Shown: positions 26,144 to 35,321, numbered from the stretch's first letter. The stretch is DNA of 64,000 nt from Alkalihalobacterium alkalinitrilicum (GCF_002019605.1 NZ_KV917368.1:3519698-3583697), one strand, 5' to 3'. Notes: generated by a model from the letters alone, not told the origin. Numbers and translations: made by a program.

Positions 26144-26242
26144 TTATTCGACAAATCTACTGCCAATAATCCAATATAAAAAACCATAAAGTAACGCAAT
26201 TCCCGCTATTAGTAGAAATAGTGCTCTATTGGATAATTTCAA
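26144..26242 (-). CDS. Possible 32-aa single-pass membrane peptide
   Basis: A TTG at 26242 preceded by GGGTGGTGG opens a 32-codon frame: a short polar N-terminus (MKLSNR), one ~20-residue hydrophobic helix (ALFLLIAGIALLYGFLYWII) and the tail GSRFVE. A TATAAT lies upstream (near 26289), and a C-rich hairpin followed by seven T residues lies downstream (26040-26060). No homolog is known to me. Composition, ribosome site and flanking signals favour a real small gene, but this is uncertain. Confidence 0.5.
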   Translation of the reverse strand: MKLSNRALFLLIAGIALLYGFLYWIIGSRFVE

Positions 26243-26455
26243 ATGCCATCCACCACCCTGACCGTTTTCTGTATCACATTATAGCATAGGGAATAGCAAA
26301 ATAAATGTAAAGCATTAAGACAAACTGATTAAGCGCTCGTACGGCTAGATTTTAAATCGTCGAGCCAACTATGAACTTTATATACTAGGAGATATTGTAG
26401 AAGGAAGAAAAGAAGGGTTTCTAGTGTAGTATAATGAGTTTTTCGTTTAGCATGG

Positions 26456-26650
26456 CTATTTTTCTAGAGCAACATTGCCTCTGAATCGTCTTTTTTGGAA
26501 TTTACCTGCTTCGTATTCAACCACCCAACGATGTACTAATCCGACACTTAACACGTACCTTCTAGCAATTAATGATTTATTTCCTGTTTCAATTGCTTCT
26601 TTCACCACCTTAACTTTGAACTCCTTCGAATAGCTAGCACGTTTCAACAT
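26456..26650 (-). pseudogene. IS3-family transposase OrfA fragment
   Basis: The 64-codon frame (SYSKEFKVKVVKEAIETGNKS, then LIARRYVLSVGLVHRWVVEYEAG) is the N-terminal helix-turn-helix of an IS3/IS911-type OrfA, interrupted after about two thirds of the usual ~95 residues. No OrfB follows and no terminal inverted repeats are evident, so it is a decayed insertion sequence. Confidence 0.8.
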
Positions 26651-26973
26651 TCATCCCCCATTCCATTGATTATTTGTAAACGCTTTCATCTTTAGCTACA
26701 AAAAAACAACCTTTTCGGTAGGCTGTTCTACACTACTTAAGATGTATATGTCTGAATTTTAAAAAAATATTGAAAATTTGTCAAGGTTTCAAACATTACA
26801 ATTATATTAAATACATTAAAATGAATACTCCCGCTACTTAATTTCTTAACGAAATCTAGTCCTGAAAACCGCCAGTTCACCTAAAATTAACCGAATTTTT
26901 GAGGAAGGAGTCCTCTGGCTGAATGATAGAGGAATTGATACTATTACATCTACAATTTTTACTTTTCAAAATA
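26651..26973. other. 322-bp gap between the IS3 fragment and the UspA gene
   Basis: AT-rich and without a recognisable gene. AACAGCC/GGTTGTT (26705-26727, minus) followed by seven T residues is a plausible terminator, about 250 bases beyond the UspA stop. The rest may be old insertion-sequence debris. Confidence 0.45.
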
Positions 26974-27393
26974 TCACTTTACAATCATAACTGGGCAATG
27001 AGCACGCTTGGCTACTTTATGACTGACACTTCCTAGGACCATCTCTTGTAGAACATTTAATCCTCTACTCCCCATCACGATTAAGTCATAATGATGGTCA
27101 TTTGCGTATTTCACAATAGCAGCTCCTGGTTCACCCCGAACAATTTTGATCTCATACTTAACTTTTTCCATTTTCGCTTGTTGCTCAATTGCACTTAGCT
27201 TCGCTTTTCTTTGTGAAGCTATCCCTAATGCATCCCAATTCTTTAGCACATCCGCTTTTGAAATATTCCCATCGACTACATATAATACCGTTACCATGGC
27301 TTCGTTGGTTCCTTTTGAAATTGTGATCGCTTTTTCCGCAGCTCTTATGGAATGTTCTGACCCATCAGCTGGAAGTAATATACGTTTAAACAT
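26974..27393 (-). CDS. Universal stress protein (UspA family)
   Basis: Single-domain 139-aa UspA protein. The ATP-binding signature GSRG-N9-GSVSH is intact (MGSRGLNVLQEMVLGSVSHKV), and the N-terminus ILLPADGSEHSIRAAEKA is typical, so it is of the nucleotide-binding class. Such proteins are often induced by starvation or stress; the exact role is unknown. AAAGGGGG precedes the ATG. Confidence 0.93.
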   Translation of the reverse strand: MFKRILLPADGSEHSIRAAEKAITISKGTNEAMVTVLYVVDGNISKADVLKNWDALGIASQRKAKLSAIEQQAKMEKVKYEIKIVRGEPGAAIVKYANDHHYDLIVMGSRGLNVLQEMVLGSVSHKVAKRAHCPVMIVK

Positions 27394-27727
27394 GAAAAGC
27401 CCCCTTTAAGAAAATGTACATGAAACTACCTCACCTGGTTAGCCTATATTAGTAAAATATTAATAGAATGATTTCACTTTTTCTTACAATCAGTATACCT
27501 TAAAATACCAAGAAGGTCATTGAAGAATAGTCAAATGTAACTAGTTAAAGCTTGAGTTGGTATCCTATACACCTTCTTTTTTACCTACTCACTTAGTTCG
27601 TAAAGGAGTATGACCATTTCTATTAACGAATAATTAATCTCTATTGAAAATGTCATTTACGTATATGAAATAATCAGTTTATAATAAATTAACATTGTAC
27701 GTTAAAACCTTATGATTGAGGGACATT
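27394..27727. other. 333-bp gap upstream of the DedA gene
   Basis: Divergent control region of the UspA gene and dedA. AT-rich; I see no open frame, RNA or clear operator apart from possible -10-like elements. Confidence 0.4.
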
Positions 27728-28336
27728 ATGGAATTATTTGAATTTTTAATAATGAAATATGGCTATATTGCGATTGTATTAATACTTATGGGGGGGATCG
27801 TTGGTCTTCCAATACCAGATGAAGTATTACTTACATTGATTGGCTATTATACATACCTTGGCAAGATGTCTTACTTTTTAGCCATTTTATCTGCATTTAT
27901 AGGTTCGGCTATCGGCATTACAATTAGTTACTTTTTAGGAGCAAAACTTGGACTACCATTTTTAATGAAGTATGGACCACGTTTTCATATTTCGCATAAG
28001 AAAATTGAATATACCCAACAACTCTTTCATAAATATGGACCTGTCCTTCTTTTTATCGGTTATTTCATTCCTGGGATACGTCACATCACAGGCTATTTAT
28101 CTGGAATATCTAAGTATAGGCTAGTTAAATTCGCATTATTTGCCTACACAGGTGCGTTTACATGGGTATTTATTTTTATTGCATTAGGACATGAACTTGG
28201 GAATAAATGGTTTATTGTTGAAAAATACTTTTTAAAGTTTAGTATATACCTATTTATTATATTACTACTTGTAGTCCTTTTTCTTATTATTCGATATAAA
28301 ACACAACCATCGAGTAAAAATATTGAAAAAAAGTGA
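27728..28336 (+). CDS. DedA-family membrane protein
   Basis: Member of the DedA/SNARE-associated (VTT domain) family; some members flip undecaprenyl phosphate or phosphatidylethanolamine across the membrane. The 202-aa product has four to five hydrophobic segments, the GLPIPDEVLLTLIGYY motif and the conserved FIGYFIPGIRHITGYLSG helix. The ATG at 27728 follows GAGGGA; the upstream TTG at 27716 is unlikely. Confidence 0.9.
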   Translation: MELFEFLIMKYGYIAIVLILMGGIVGLPIPDEVLLTLIGYYTYLGKMSYFLAILSAFIGSAIGITISYFLGAKLGLPFLMKYGPRFHISHKKIEYTQQLFHKYGPVLLFIGYFIPGIRHITGYLSGISKYRLVKFALFAYTGAFTWVFIFIALGHELGNKWFIVEKYFLKFSIYLFIILLLVVLFLIIRYKTQPSSKNIEKK

Positions 28337-28361
28337 GGAAATTCCTCTCCTCACTTTTTAC
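28328..28361. terminator. Bidirectional terminator between dedA and a lipoprotein gene
   Basis: AAAAAGTGAGG (28328-28338) and CCTCACTTTTT (28349-28359) form an 11-bp stem that overlaps the dedA stop codon and ends four bases from the converging gene. Confidence 0.8.
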
Positions 28362-28364
28362 TAA

Positions 28365-28775
28365 TTATTCAGTTGCTTCTACTTGAATTTCTTCTCTCAG
28401 TTCTTCAACTGTTTCAAATGTCCATGATCCTGTAATTTCTTCACCATCAAAAGCAACGGCAACAAAACCATCTTCGACTTTGATGATATCAACTTTATAA
28501 GCACCATACTCTTCTTTATCTGTATCAATTGTGTCCATATAACGTACTTCTTGTGCAGAACCCCATAAAAGTAATTCAGTTGCATACGAGCTATATGTTT
28601 TTCCTTCAGGAGCTCTTTCAATAAACTCTTCAGCTGTTAAATAGCCTTCTTCTTCAGTCACTTCTTCCGTTTCTGGTGCTCCTGTTTGCTCTGCTTCTTC
28701 TACTGGCTCATTTTCTGCCGTGCCACAGCCAACTAATAGCAAACCTGCTGCTACTACTACTAAAAACTTTTTCAT
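28365..28775 (-). CDS. Small acidic lipoprotein of unknown function
   Basis: The 136-aa product has a signal peptide with lipobox LLLVGCG, followed by a Glu-rich linker (about residues 20-45) and a ~90-residue domain (LTAEEFIERAPEGKTYSSYA... GSWTFETVEELREEI) that I do not recognise. It is probably anchored on the outer face of the membrane. It is monocistronic, converging on dedA. Confidence 0.8.
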   Translation of the reverse strand: MKKFLVVVAAGLLLVGCGTAENEPVEEAEQTGAPETEEVTEEEGYLTAEEFIERAPEGKTYSSYATELLLWGSAQEVRYMDTIDTDKEEYGAYKVDIIKVEDGFVAVAFDGEEITGSWTFETVEELREEIQVEATE

Positions 28776-29088
28776 ATCTGTCTCATCCCCTATATCCTTT
28801 TTTCTCTCCTACGATATTATATAACAAAACAAATTTTAAGATAAAGTAGAAAGTTTTTACTTCTAAAAACCTAGAAAATTCTGCATTATTACATTTTTCT
28901 AAAATAATATTTTTTTGACTTGTTTTAGAATTATTTTACCTTTGCATAAAAAGATAATGTTTATTAAAAAATCTATATTTATTTATAGAAGATTATCATG
29001 TATTATATACAATTGTATGGTTATTTACGCTTACTTTTAATTGCTACTGTCTTATTTACATACAAGTTACATTTAGGAGTCGATCAAT
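28776..29088. other. 312-bp AT-rich gap
   Basis: Very AT-rich divergent control region between the lipoprotein gene and the 63-aa gene. No open frame or structured RNA is evident; a TTGACT is present at about 28916. Confidence 0.4.
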
Positions 29089-29280
29089 ATGAAAAAAGAT
29101 AAAATTCGTGGAGTTAGTATCCACACAACGGGAGAAGGATTAGCTTACTATATTCATTATGACCAAAATGGTACAAAACATGTAAACAAACAAATGTATG
29201 AAGAAGCAATCTCTTCTTTACAAAAATGGGATCATCAAATTGACCAAAACAAAACTGAGGTTAGAGCATTAAAGCTCTAA
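29089..29280 (+). CDS. 63-aa protein of unknown function
   Basis: The product (MKKDKIRGVSIHTTGEGLAY...) is soluble and fairly polar; I do not recognise the family. A good TTTAGGAG lies nine bases upstream of the ATG. Its last codons (KTEVRALKL) form the left arm of a strong terminator, so transcript end and coding end are fused. Coding nature is supported by the ribosome site and the exact fit before the terminator. Confidence 0.7.
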   Translation: MKKDKIRGVSIHTTGEGLAYYIHYDQNGTKHVNKQMYEEAISSLQKWDHQIDQNKTEVRALKL

Positions 29281-29295
29281 TCTCAGTTTTTTCTT
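29253..29295 (+). terminator. Terminator overlapping the end of the 63-aa gene
   Basis: AACTGAGGTTAGAGC (29253-29267) pairs with GCTCTAATCTCAGTT (29274-29288) with one G-T/mismatch position, followed by TTTTC. The left arm and loop are coding sequence. Confidence 0.85.
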
Positions 29296-29388
29296 TTTTC
29301 AAAGATTTGTCTTGAAATATTTTGTTGTTCCCATTATACTAATCCCAAGTAAACTAATAAGTTTTATTGTGATTAGGAGGCGTTATAC

Positions 29389-30198
29389 TTGATTAAGCCC
29401 GTTCTTTTCCCATCAGGAAGTCTACAATTATCGGCTATGACTCATTATCCACAACAAATGTCAGTAAAAGAAAAAGCACCTGCCATTATTTTTGTTCACG
29501 GCTTTGTAGGCAGTAAAGTCGGTGAGCATCGTCTATTTGTTAAAGCTGCTCGATTTTTTTCAGAGCGTGGATACCTCGTGTTTCGGTTTGATTTTAGTGG
29601 ATGTGGTGAGAGTGAAGGTGACTACGGTCAAGTTACCCTATCTAATCAAATCAAAGAACTACAATCAGCTATTGACTATGTTTTATCTATAGATAGCGTA
29701 GACCCTAACTTTTTAACCATTGTTGGTCATAGCTTAGGAGGAGCAGTCTCTTCTTTAACCGCAAGTCGTGATGAGCGAATTAAACAGTTAATCCTTTGGT
29801 CTCCTGTTGCAAGACCATACACGGATATTGTACGAATTACAGGCCAAGAAGCGGTAATTCGTACAAAAGAAGAAGGTGCTTATGATTACAACGGATTTTA
29901 TTTAAGCCCTACTTTTTTTGAGGATTTAAAACTGCATCAACCTTTGAAAAGTGTTCAAAACTACCGTGGGCCTGCATATATCATTCATGCAGCGTTGGAT
30001 GAGGATGTTCCTAAAGAGAATGCATTTGACTATTATCAAGCTTTTAGTAATAAAAAAACTACTTCTACTACGCATTATTCTTACATCGAAAAGGCAGATC
30101 ACACCTTTTCAAGCTATACATTTGAACAACAGTTATTTGAACTAACATTTCAATGGATTACTGAACAAAACACGCAAAATACAGCTCAAATCATTTAA
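29389..30198 (+). CDS. Alpha/beta hydrolase (serine esterase/peptidase type)
   Basis: The 269-aa product is a cytoplasmic alpha/beta hydrolase: oxyanion-hole region FVHGFVGS, FDFSGCGESEGDYG, nucleophile elbow VGHSLGG (Ser near 115), acid in ALDEDVP and catalytic His in KADHTFSS. No signal peptide. Substrate cannot be told from sequence. A TTG start is supported by AGGAGG eight bases upstream. It stands alone between two terminators. Confidence 0.88.
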   Translation: MIKPVLFPSGSLQLSAMTHYPQQMSVKEKAPAIIFVHGFVGSKVGEHRLFVKAARFFSERGYLVFRFDFSGCGESEGDYGQVTLSNQIKELQSAIDYVLSIDSVDPNFLTIVGHSLGGAVSSLTASRDERIKQLILWSPVARPYTDIVRITGQEAVIRTKEEGAYDYNGFYLSPTFFEDLKLHQPLKSVQNYRGPAYIIHAALDEDVPKENAFDYYQAFSNKKTTSTTHYSYIEKADHTFSSYTFEQQLFELTFQWITEQNTQNTAQII

Positions 30199-30201
30199 AT
30201 A

Positions 30202-30314
30202 AAAAAGCTGATTTCCTTAGTGTTCAGGCTATAGACGAACTAAACGATTGCAACTCTTTTAGCAGCAATCGTTATATCTATATACCTACCCCAATTAGGA
30301 ATCAGCTTTTTGTT
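30202..30314. terminator. Long-loop hairpin between the hydrolase gene and prfC
   Basis: AAAAAGCTGATTTCC (30202-30216) pairs with AGGAATCAGCTTTTT (30298-30312). The interior has a second hairpin, AACGATTGC...GCAATCGTT. It lies between converging genes and ends in TTTTTGTTTT; member of the variable-loop family. Confidence 0.65.
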
Positions 30315-30362
30315 TTCTAATAACCTGTTTAAAGCCTTAGCTAAGCTTGACGAGTCAAATTC

Positions 30363-31910
30363 TTAAAATAACATATCCCAACCAGAAGAAAGCTTTATTT
30401 CAGGATACTTATCTACAAACCAATTATACGTAAAGTCATTTTCAAATAATATAACAGTTCGCTCATGTAAATCTTTTACAAGAAGCTTTCGACTATCGGT
30501 CATTCGATCCGTCACTTCTCCTTCGACAACCCAACGTGCAAGTGAATGTGGCAAATAATTCAACTCAATGTCGACATTGTACTCATTTTTCATTCTGTAT
30601 TCAAAGACTTGATATTGTAATTCCCCGACGGCCCCTAAAATATAATCATCAAAGTAAGGTGTACGGTACAACTGAATGGTCCCTTCTTGCACAAGCTGGT
30701 GAAGACCTTTATGAAAATGTTTATGTTTTAAAGCATTTTTTGCCAAGACTTTCGCAAAGCGCTCAGGTGGGAACTGTGGTAATTCCTCATATTGAAATAC
30801 TTCATTCCCTGTTAATAACGTATCTCCAACTTGATAAACACCTGAATCATAAATTCCAATAATATCTCCAGCATAAGCTGTATCCACCGTTTCCCGCTCT
30901 GAAGCAAAAAATTGATGAGATTGAGCAAGCTTTATTTTTTTGCCTGTTCGAGCAAGAGTTACATCCATCCCTCGTTCAAAAGAACCTGAACAAATACGTA
31001 GAAACGCAATTCGGTCACGATGTTTTGGGTTCATATTCGCTTGGATCTTAAAAATAAACCCAGAAAATTTAGCGGATTCTGGCTGTATCTCCCCTTTTGA
31101 TGACTGCCTCGGTTGTGGTGGGGATGCTAAACGAACAAACTGATCAAGAAAACCTTGAACCCCAAAGTTGCTTAGGGCACTCCCAAAAAATACTGGCGTC
31201 ATCTTTCCTTCTCTTACTTTTTCCATAGCAAAATCGTTACCCGCTTCATCAAGAAGCATGATATCTTCATCTAACTTTTCGGTTTCATAATCACGAAGCC
31301 CCGCTTCTTCAAGACTCACTACTTGATGTTCTTGCCCTTCAATAAAAACTTCAATCGACTGATCCGTTCTGTTATAAATGCCTTTTAATGTTTTTCCCAT
31401 ACCAATCGGCCAATTCATCGCATACGTTTCCATTTCCAATACTTCTTCAATTTCAGCTAATAAGTCTAATGGTTCTTTTCCTTCACGATCGAGCTTATTA
31501 ATAAAGGTTAAGATAGGAATTCCTCGCATCTTACATACTTTAAACAACTTCAACGTTTGCGCCTCAATACCTTTTGTACCATCAATCACCATGACCGCAG
31601 TGTCTACTGCCGTTAAGGTTCGATATGTATCTTCACTAAAGTCTTGGTGACCAGGAGTATCTAGAATATTAATTTGAACACCTTCATATTCGAGTTGCAT
31701 GACACTTGATGTAACAGAAATTCCACGTTGCTTTTCAATTTCCATCCAGTCTGATGTGGCATAGACACCTGACTTCTTCCCTTTTACTGTCCCTGCTTTT
31801 CTAATTCCTCCACCGAGTAACAACACTTTTTCTGTTAAGGTCGTTTTCCCTGCATCGGGGTGAGAAATAATAGCGAATGTTTTTCTGGGTAATACTTCTT
31901 GTTTACTCAT
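30363..31910 (-). CDS. prfC: Peptide chain release factor 3
   Basis: Translational GTPase that recycles RF1/RF2 from the ribosome after termination. The 515-aa product has G1 [14 protein letters not shown]3 [14 protein letters not shown] and G4 FINKLDREG, plus domain 2 and the C-terminal domain 3 of RF3. The G1 loop and overall length separate it from EF-G. The gene is absent from B. subtilis but present in several other bacilli, so it is part of the variable content here. Confidence 0.95.
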   Translation of the reverse strand: MSKQEVLPRKTFAIISHPDAGKTTLTEKVLLLGGGIRKAGTVKGKKSGVYATSDWMEIEKQRGISVTSSVMQLEYEGVQINILDTPGHQDFSEDTYRTLTAVDTAVMVIDGTKGIEAQTLKLFKVCKMRGIPILTFINKLDREGKEPLDLLAEIEEVLEMETYAMNWPIGMGKTLKGIYNRTDQSIEVFIEGQEHQVVSLEEAGLRDYETEKLDEDIMLLDEAGNDFAMEKVREGKMTPVFFGSALSNFGVQGFLDQFVRLASPPQPRQSSKGEIQPESAKFSGFIFKIQANMNPKHRDRIAFLRICSGSFERGMDVTLARTGKKIKLAQSHQFFASERETVDTAYAGDIIGIYDSGVYQVGDTLLTGNEVFQYEELPQFPPERFAKVLAKNALKHKHFHKGLHQLVQEGTIQLYRTPYFDDYILGAVGELQYQVFEYRMKNEYNVDIELNYLPHSLARWVVEGEVTDRMTDSRKLLVKDLHERTVILFENDFTYNWFVDKYPEIKLSSGWDMLF

Positions 31911-31987
31911 CTATTTGCTTCCTTCCTGTCATTGCTGCTATCCCAATAGTATAATGAAAGTTTTAACGACATACAATTATATTTTAT

Positions 31988-32986
31988 TTAAGAGGTAACT
32001 TCTACTCTACTTTTTTGAGACATCGATTGAAAACAAGCATCCATAATCCGCATATTTTGTATTGTTTGTTGTCCATTATAGATAGGCTCGGTTTGTTCTA
32101 AGATTACACTTGAGAAATATTCAATTTGAGCTCGATACTGATCCGTCTCTATTTTTTCACTTCTTTCTCCATCATTAGTTGTAACTATGATTTCTCCTAC
32201 TCCATTTCGTTTATCGGGTCGAAATGCATGTGGAACAACAATTTTTCCTTTCGTACCAATTATCTCATAGTCATTCATTGGAAACTGTTCAAAACTACAA
32301 GTAAACGTCGCCACGACGTTTTCAGGAAAAGACAGGACACCTTGAACGGTAACGTCAACATTTGTTCTAGAGTCTATATTAGCTTCACAGTACACAGAAA
32401 TAGGTTCTACTTGTAATATGGAACGACTGGCATGGATACAATAACAGCCGACATCATATAGGCTACCACCCCCAAGATTTTGGTTGAGCCGAATATTATC
32501 CTCCTCTAGGTTGAGCAAATAGGTGAATGAGGAATTCATTTGTTTTACTTTTCCGATTTCCCCTGATGCTATGATTTCTTGTACGCGACGGTGTTGCAGA
32601 TGAAATTGATACATAAATGCTTCCATGAATTGTACGTTTTTTTGCCGACAAGCCATAATCATCTCTTCTGCTTCTGCACTCGTTAACGCTGCTGGCTTTT
32701 CACACAAGATATGTTTGCCCTTTAACGCAGCTTCAATGACCCACTGTTTATGAAGAGCATTAGGCAGTGGGAGATAAATAACATCGACTTGTGAATCGGC
32801 TAATAATTGATTGTATGATGAGTATGCTTTTGCAATATTAAATTCTTCTGCCGTTTCTTGTGGCGCTCCTTTTTGACTAGCTATAGCAACAACTTCCGCA
32901 TATTTTGATCGTTGTATTGCTGGAATGACCGCTTTCTTTGCAATACTAGAATCACCCAAAATCCCCCAGTTTATTGTGTTTTTCAT
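31988..32986 (-). CDS. Gfo/Idh/MocA-family NAD(P)-dependent oxidoreductase
   Basis: The 332-aa product has an N-terminal Rossmann fold (WGILGDSSIAKKAVIPAI; the usual GxGxxG is GILGDS) and the C-terminal GFO_IDH_MocA domain with the catalytic Lys in HILCEKPAALTSAEA. Such enzymes oxidise sugars or cyclitols; the substrate is not predictable. The ATG at 32986 follows AAGGAGGG. It is monocistronic after a terminator. Confidence 0.9.
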   Translation of the reverse strand: MKNTINWGILGDSSIAKKAVIPAIQRSKYAEVVAIASQKGAPQETAEEFNIAKAYSSYNQLLADSQVDVIYLPLPNALHKQWVIEAALKGKHILCEKPAALTSAEAEEMIMACRQKNVQFMEAFMYQFHLQHRRVQEIIASGEIGKVKQMNSSFTYLLNLEEDNIRLNQNLGGGSLYDVGCYCIHASRSILQVEPISVYCEANIDSRTNVDVTVQGVLSFPENVVATFTCSFEQFPMNDYEIIGTKGKIVVPHAFRPDKRNGVGEIIVTTNDGERSEKIETDQYRAQIEYFSSVILEQTEPIYNGQQTIQNMRIMDACFQSMSQKSRVEVTS

Positions 32987-33011
32987 TTCAAGATCCCTCC
33001 TTCTTAGCATA

Positions 33012-33050
33012 TAAAAACCCTACTATGTAGTGGACTTTACATAATAGGAT
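33012..33050 (-). terminator. Terminator downstream of the beta-propeller gene
   Basis: On the minus strand CCTATTATGTA pairs with TACATAGTAGG around AAGTCCAC, ending GTTTTTAT, about 30 bases after the stop at 33080. Confidence 0.7.
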
Positions 33051-33079
33051 TCTCATTTATTCATGGTTTTTAATACGTT

Positions 33080-33997
33080 TTATTTTTTTATGTATGCCAT
33101 TCCATCAGGGTGGATACCAACGTCTATTCTTTTATCTTCCTTTAACGTTTCCATATTGATGACCGAAACATCATTAGTTTTGTTATTGGCAACATAAGCT
33201 AACGTTCCATCCTCGTTAAACACGGTACCCCCAGGCCAAACACCTACACGGATTCGTTTCACTTCCCAAGGACGAACATTCCCTTTTAATTTATGTGCCG
33301 TATCTATGATTGATAAATCACCTGATTCACGATTAGGAATTAAGGCATACTTTCCATCTGGTGAAAATACTACTCGAATTGGTATCTCTCCTATACGACG
33401 TTTATGTTCGACTTCAAATGTTTCTGTATTTATCACATATAAATTATTGTCCCCTTGGTTAGCTACATACAATTGCTCTCCATTCGGATGAACCGCTACA
33501 CCTTCTGGTGCTTTCCCTACTGGAAAGTGGTTAATAACTAGCTCTTTTTCTACATCAATAACTGTCATATTATCAGAACCTATATTAGGTACGTAGACTG
33601 TTTTCCCGTCTGGAGAAAACGAAATCATATGAGATAATTTTTGATATGTAGGAAATACCTTTTCAATTTCATCCGTCTCACTATTGATAATAAACACTTT
33701 TTCACTATATGTAGAGGCCATAAAAACTTTTTTTCCGTCATTTGTAACACCGAGTCCATGCGGAAAGTTGAATTCAGGATGTTCTAACGTTTTTACTATT
33801 TCAAACGTTTCATTATTCATGATATTGATTTTATTTCCTAACGAGCACGTTATATATGTCTTTTTACCGTCTGGAGTTACTACTACTTCGTGGGGATTAT
33901 AGTCAGTATCAATCGTTTTAACTACTTCGTTTGTTGCTAATTCAACAATGGATATGGTATCTTCGTCCTTATTCAAAACAATTAAATATTCATGCAT
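33080..33997 (-). CDS. YVTN-repeat beta-propeller protein (YncE-like)
   Basis: The 305-aa product consists of about seven ~42-residue YVTN/cytochrome-d1-like blades (VVVTPDGKKTYITC, ISFSPDGKTVYVPN, VAVHPNGEQLYVAN, VVFSPDGKYALIPN). There is no signal peptide, so it appears to be intracellular or attached by other means. YncE-like proteins may bind nucleic acid or act as scaffolds; function here is unknown. A cluster of such repeats without an enzyme domain argues for a binding role. Confidence 0.88.
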   Translation of the reverse strand: MHEYLIVLNKDEDTISIVELATNEVVKTIDTDYNPHEVVVTPDGKKTYITCSLGNKINIMNNETFEIVKTLEHPEFNFPHGLGVTNDGKKVFMASTYSEKVFIINSETDEIEKVFPTYQKLSHMISFSPDGKTVYVPNIGSDNMTVIDVEKELVINHFPVGKAPEGVAVHPNGEQLYVANQGDNNLYVINTETFEVEHKRRIGEIPIRVVFSPDGKYALIPNRESGDLSIIDTAHKLKGNVRPWEVKRIRVGVWPGGTVFNEDGTLAYVANNKTNDVSVINMETLKEDKRIDVGIHPDGMAYIKK

Positions 33998-34195
33998 AAA
34001 CCTACCTCCAAAATTAAGTTTCGTCTCCCTAAATATATCATTGTCCTAGAAATTTCACAAACGCAAAATGGTGTAAATGTTGTTCATAAATTGTGGTAAA
34101 ATATATACTCAATAAGTCTCATTAGAAGAACACGTTTTTGGCTAATAAAGGGAAATATTGATATATATGTTATTTTATTCCGCAACAACAGTAAT

Positions 34196-34384
34196 ACCCC
34201 CACTTTAGACTTGATGAAGCAAAGAAGGATAAGTGGGGATTAACTGCCAGTAAAGACAAAGTCAACACAGACTAAAGACGCCACGTCCTGCGGCAACGTC
34301 TGTGTGACCCAGATCGTGTGGGCCTCAACTAACCTTCAGTAGGGAAGAGGAAAACCCTCACTGATGGAAGTTCCACTTTATCTA
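34196..34384 (+). ncRNA. Structured RNA-like element, copy A
   Basis: A ~185-nt segment with several strong inverted repeats: CCCCACTT/AAGTGGGG (34198-34205 and 34231-34238), CACAGAC/GTCTGTG enclosing GCCACGTCCTGCGGC, and a terminal CAGTAGGG/CCCTCACTG hairpin with GAAGAGGAA in the loop. A related copy lies at 57673-57853 in the opposite orientation, with paired changes that keep the stems. It starts about 50 bases upstream of the metallo-beta-lactamase-fold gene. It may correspond to an already catalogued Bacillaceae RNA motif (Bacillaceae-1 is described as having RUCCU loops and lying near rRNA operons); I cannot confirm this. The transcribed strand is not certain. Confidence 0.65.
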
Positions 34385-34433
34385 TGAAGAGAAATTAATA
34401 TTATTGGAAGTATAAAAAAACTAGGTGATATCA

Positions 34434-35267
34434 ATGAAACTTTCTAAAACCATTACAACACATGAAGATGTAATTTGTTTACACGGGACAATTAAAAAGT
34501 TCGGTCGCGTTTTTACGTTTAATGTTTATTACGTGGACGGTTTACTTATTGATACTGGACCAATGTGTGTAAAAGATACTGTCGTAGAATTTGCTAAGGA
34601 AGTACAACCGAAACAAATTATTCTAACTCACTTTCATGAAGATCATTCGGGCAATGCCGATACCTTATCTAAGCTTTTTAATATACCGATAAGGACGAGC
34701 TCTTTAACCGCTGACTTATTAAAAACGTCCCCTACTATTCCTTTATACCGTCGCTTAATTTGGGGAAAAGAGCTTAAAGCTATTGAAGGAGACATTGTAG
34801 AACACTCTATCTCCACAGATAAATATCAATTTTCGATTGTCAAAACACCAGGCCATTCCATTGACCATATATGTCTCGTAAATGAGGTAAACGGTTGGCT
34901 TTTCTCAGGTGACTTATTTTTAGGAAAGCGCCTATTGTACGGTATGAAAGGTGAATCTATTCCGCAACTATATCATTCTGTGAGTAACATCTTGTCCTAT
35001 GACTTTGATACCGTCTTTTGTGGTCATGCTGGGATCGTAGGGCATGGACATGAAGCACTCAAAGCAAAACAATCCTTTCTTCAAAAACTTATTCAAGACA
35101 CCACCTCACTGTACAACCGTGGGTGGAGTGAAGAAAAGATAACAAAAAGACTACTCTCGCGACAATCTGCGATCCAACTTTTTTCTGGCGGTGAAATGGC
35201 TCCTAAACATCTCATTCACTCGATTATTAAATCCATTTCATCCAAAAAGAGTATACAAACTAATTAA
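34434..35267 (+). CDS. Metallo-beta-lactamase-fold hydrolase
   Basis: The 277-aa product has the complete MBL metal site: LTHFHEDHSGN, the His in TPGHSIDH, the Asp in FSGDLFLG and the last His in FCGHAGI. It fits glyoxalase II-like or general MBL hydrolases; substrate unknown. The C-terminal ~70 residues (RGWSEEKITKRLLSRQS) are helical. The ATG at 34434 follows AGGTGAT. The structured element copy A lies in its leader region. Confidence 0.9.
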   Translation: MKLSKTITTHEDVICLHGTIKKFGRVFTFNVYYVDGLLIDTGPMCVKDTVVEFAKEVQPKQIILTHFHEDHSGNADTLSKLFNIPIRTSSLTADLLKTSPTIPLYRRLIWGKELKAIEGDIVEHSISTDKYQFSIVKTPGHSIDHICLVNEVNGWLFSGDLFLGKRLLYGMKGESIPQLYHSVSNILSYDFDTVFCGHAGIVGHGHEALKAKQSFLQKLIQDTTSLYNRGWSEEKITKRLLSRQSAIQLFSGGEMAPKHLIHSIIKSISSKKSIQTN

Positions 35268-35273
35268 ACATGT

Positions 35274-35321
35274 AAAAAGTGAAGGTACTCCAAAAAGAAA
35301 CATGGATACACCTTCACTTTA
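35274..35321. terminator. Bidirectional terminator between the MBL gene and ybjQ
   Basis: AAAAGTGAAGGT (35275-35286) pairs with ACCTTCACTTT (35310-35320); A- and T-tracts on both sides serve converging genes. Confidence 0.7.
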
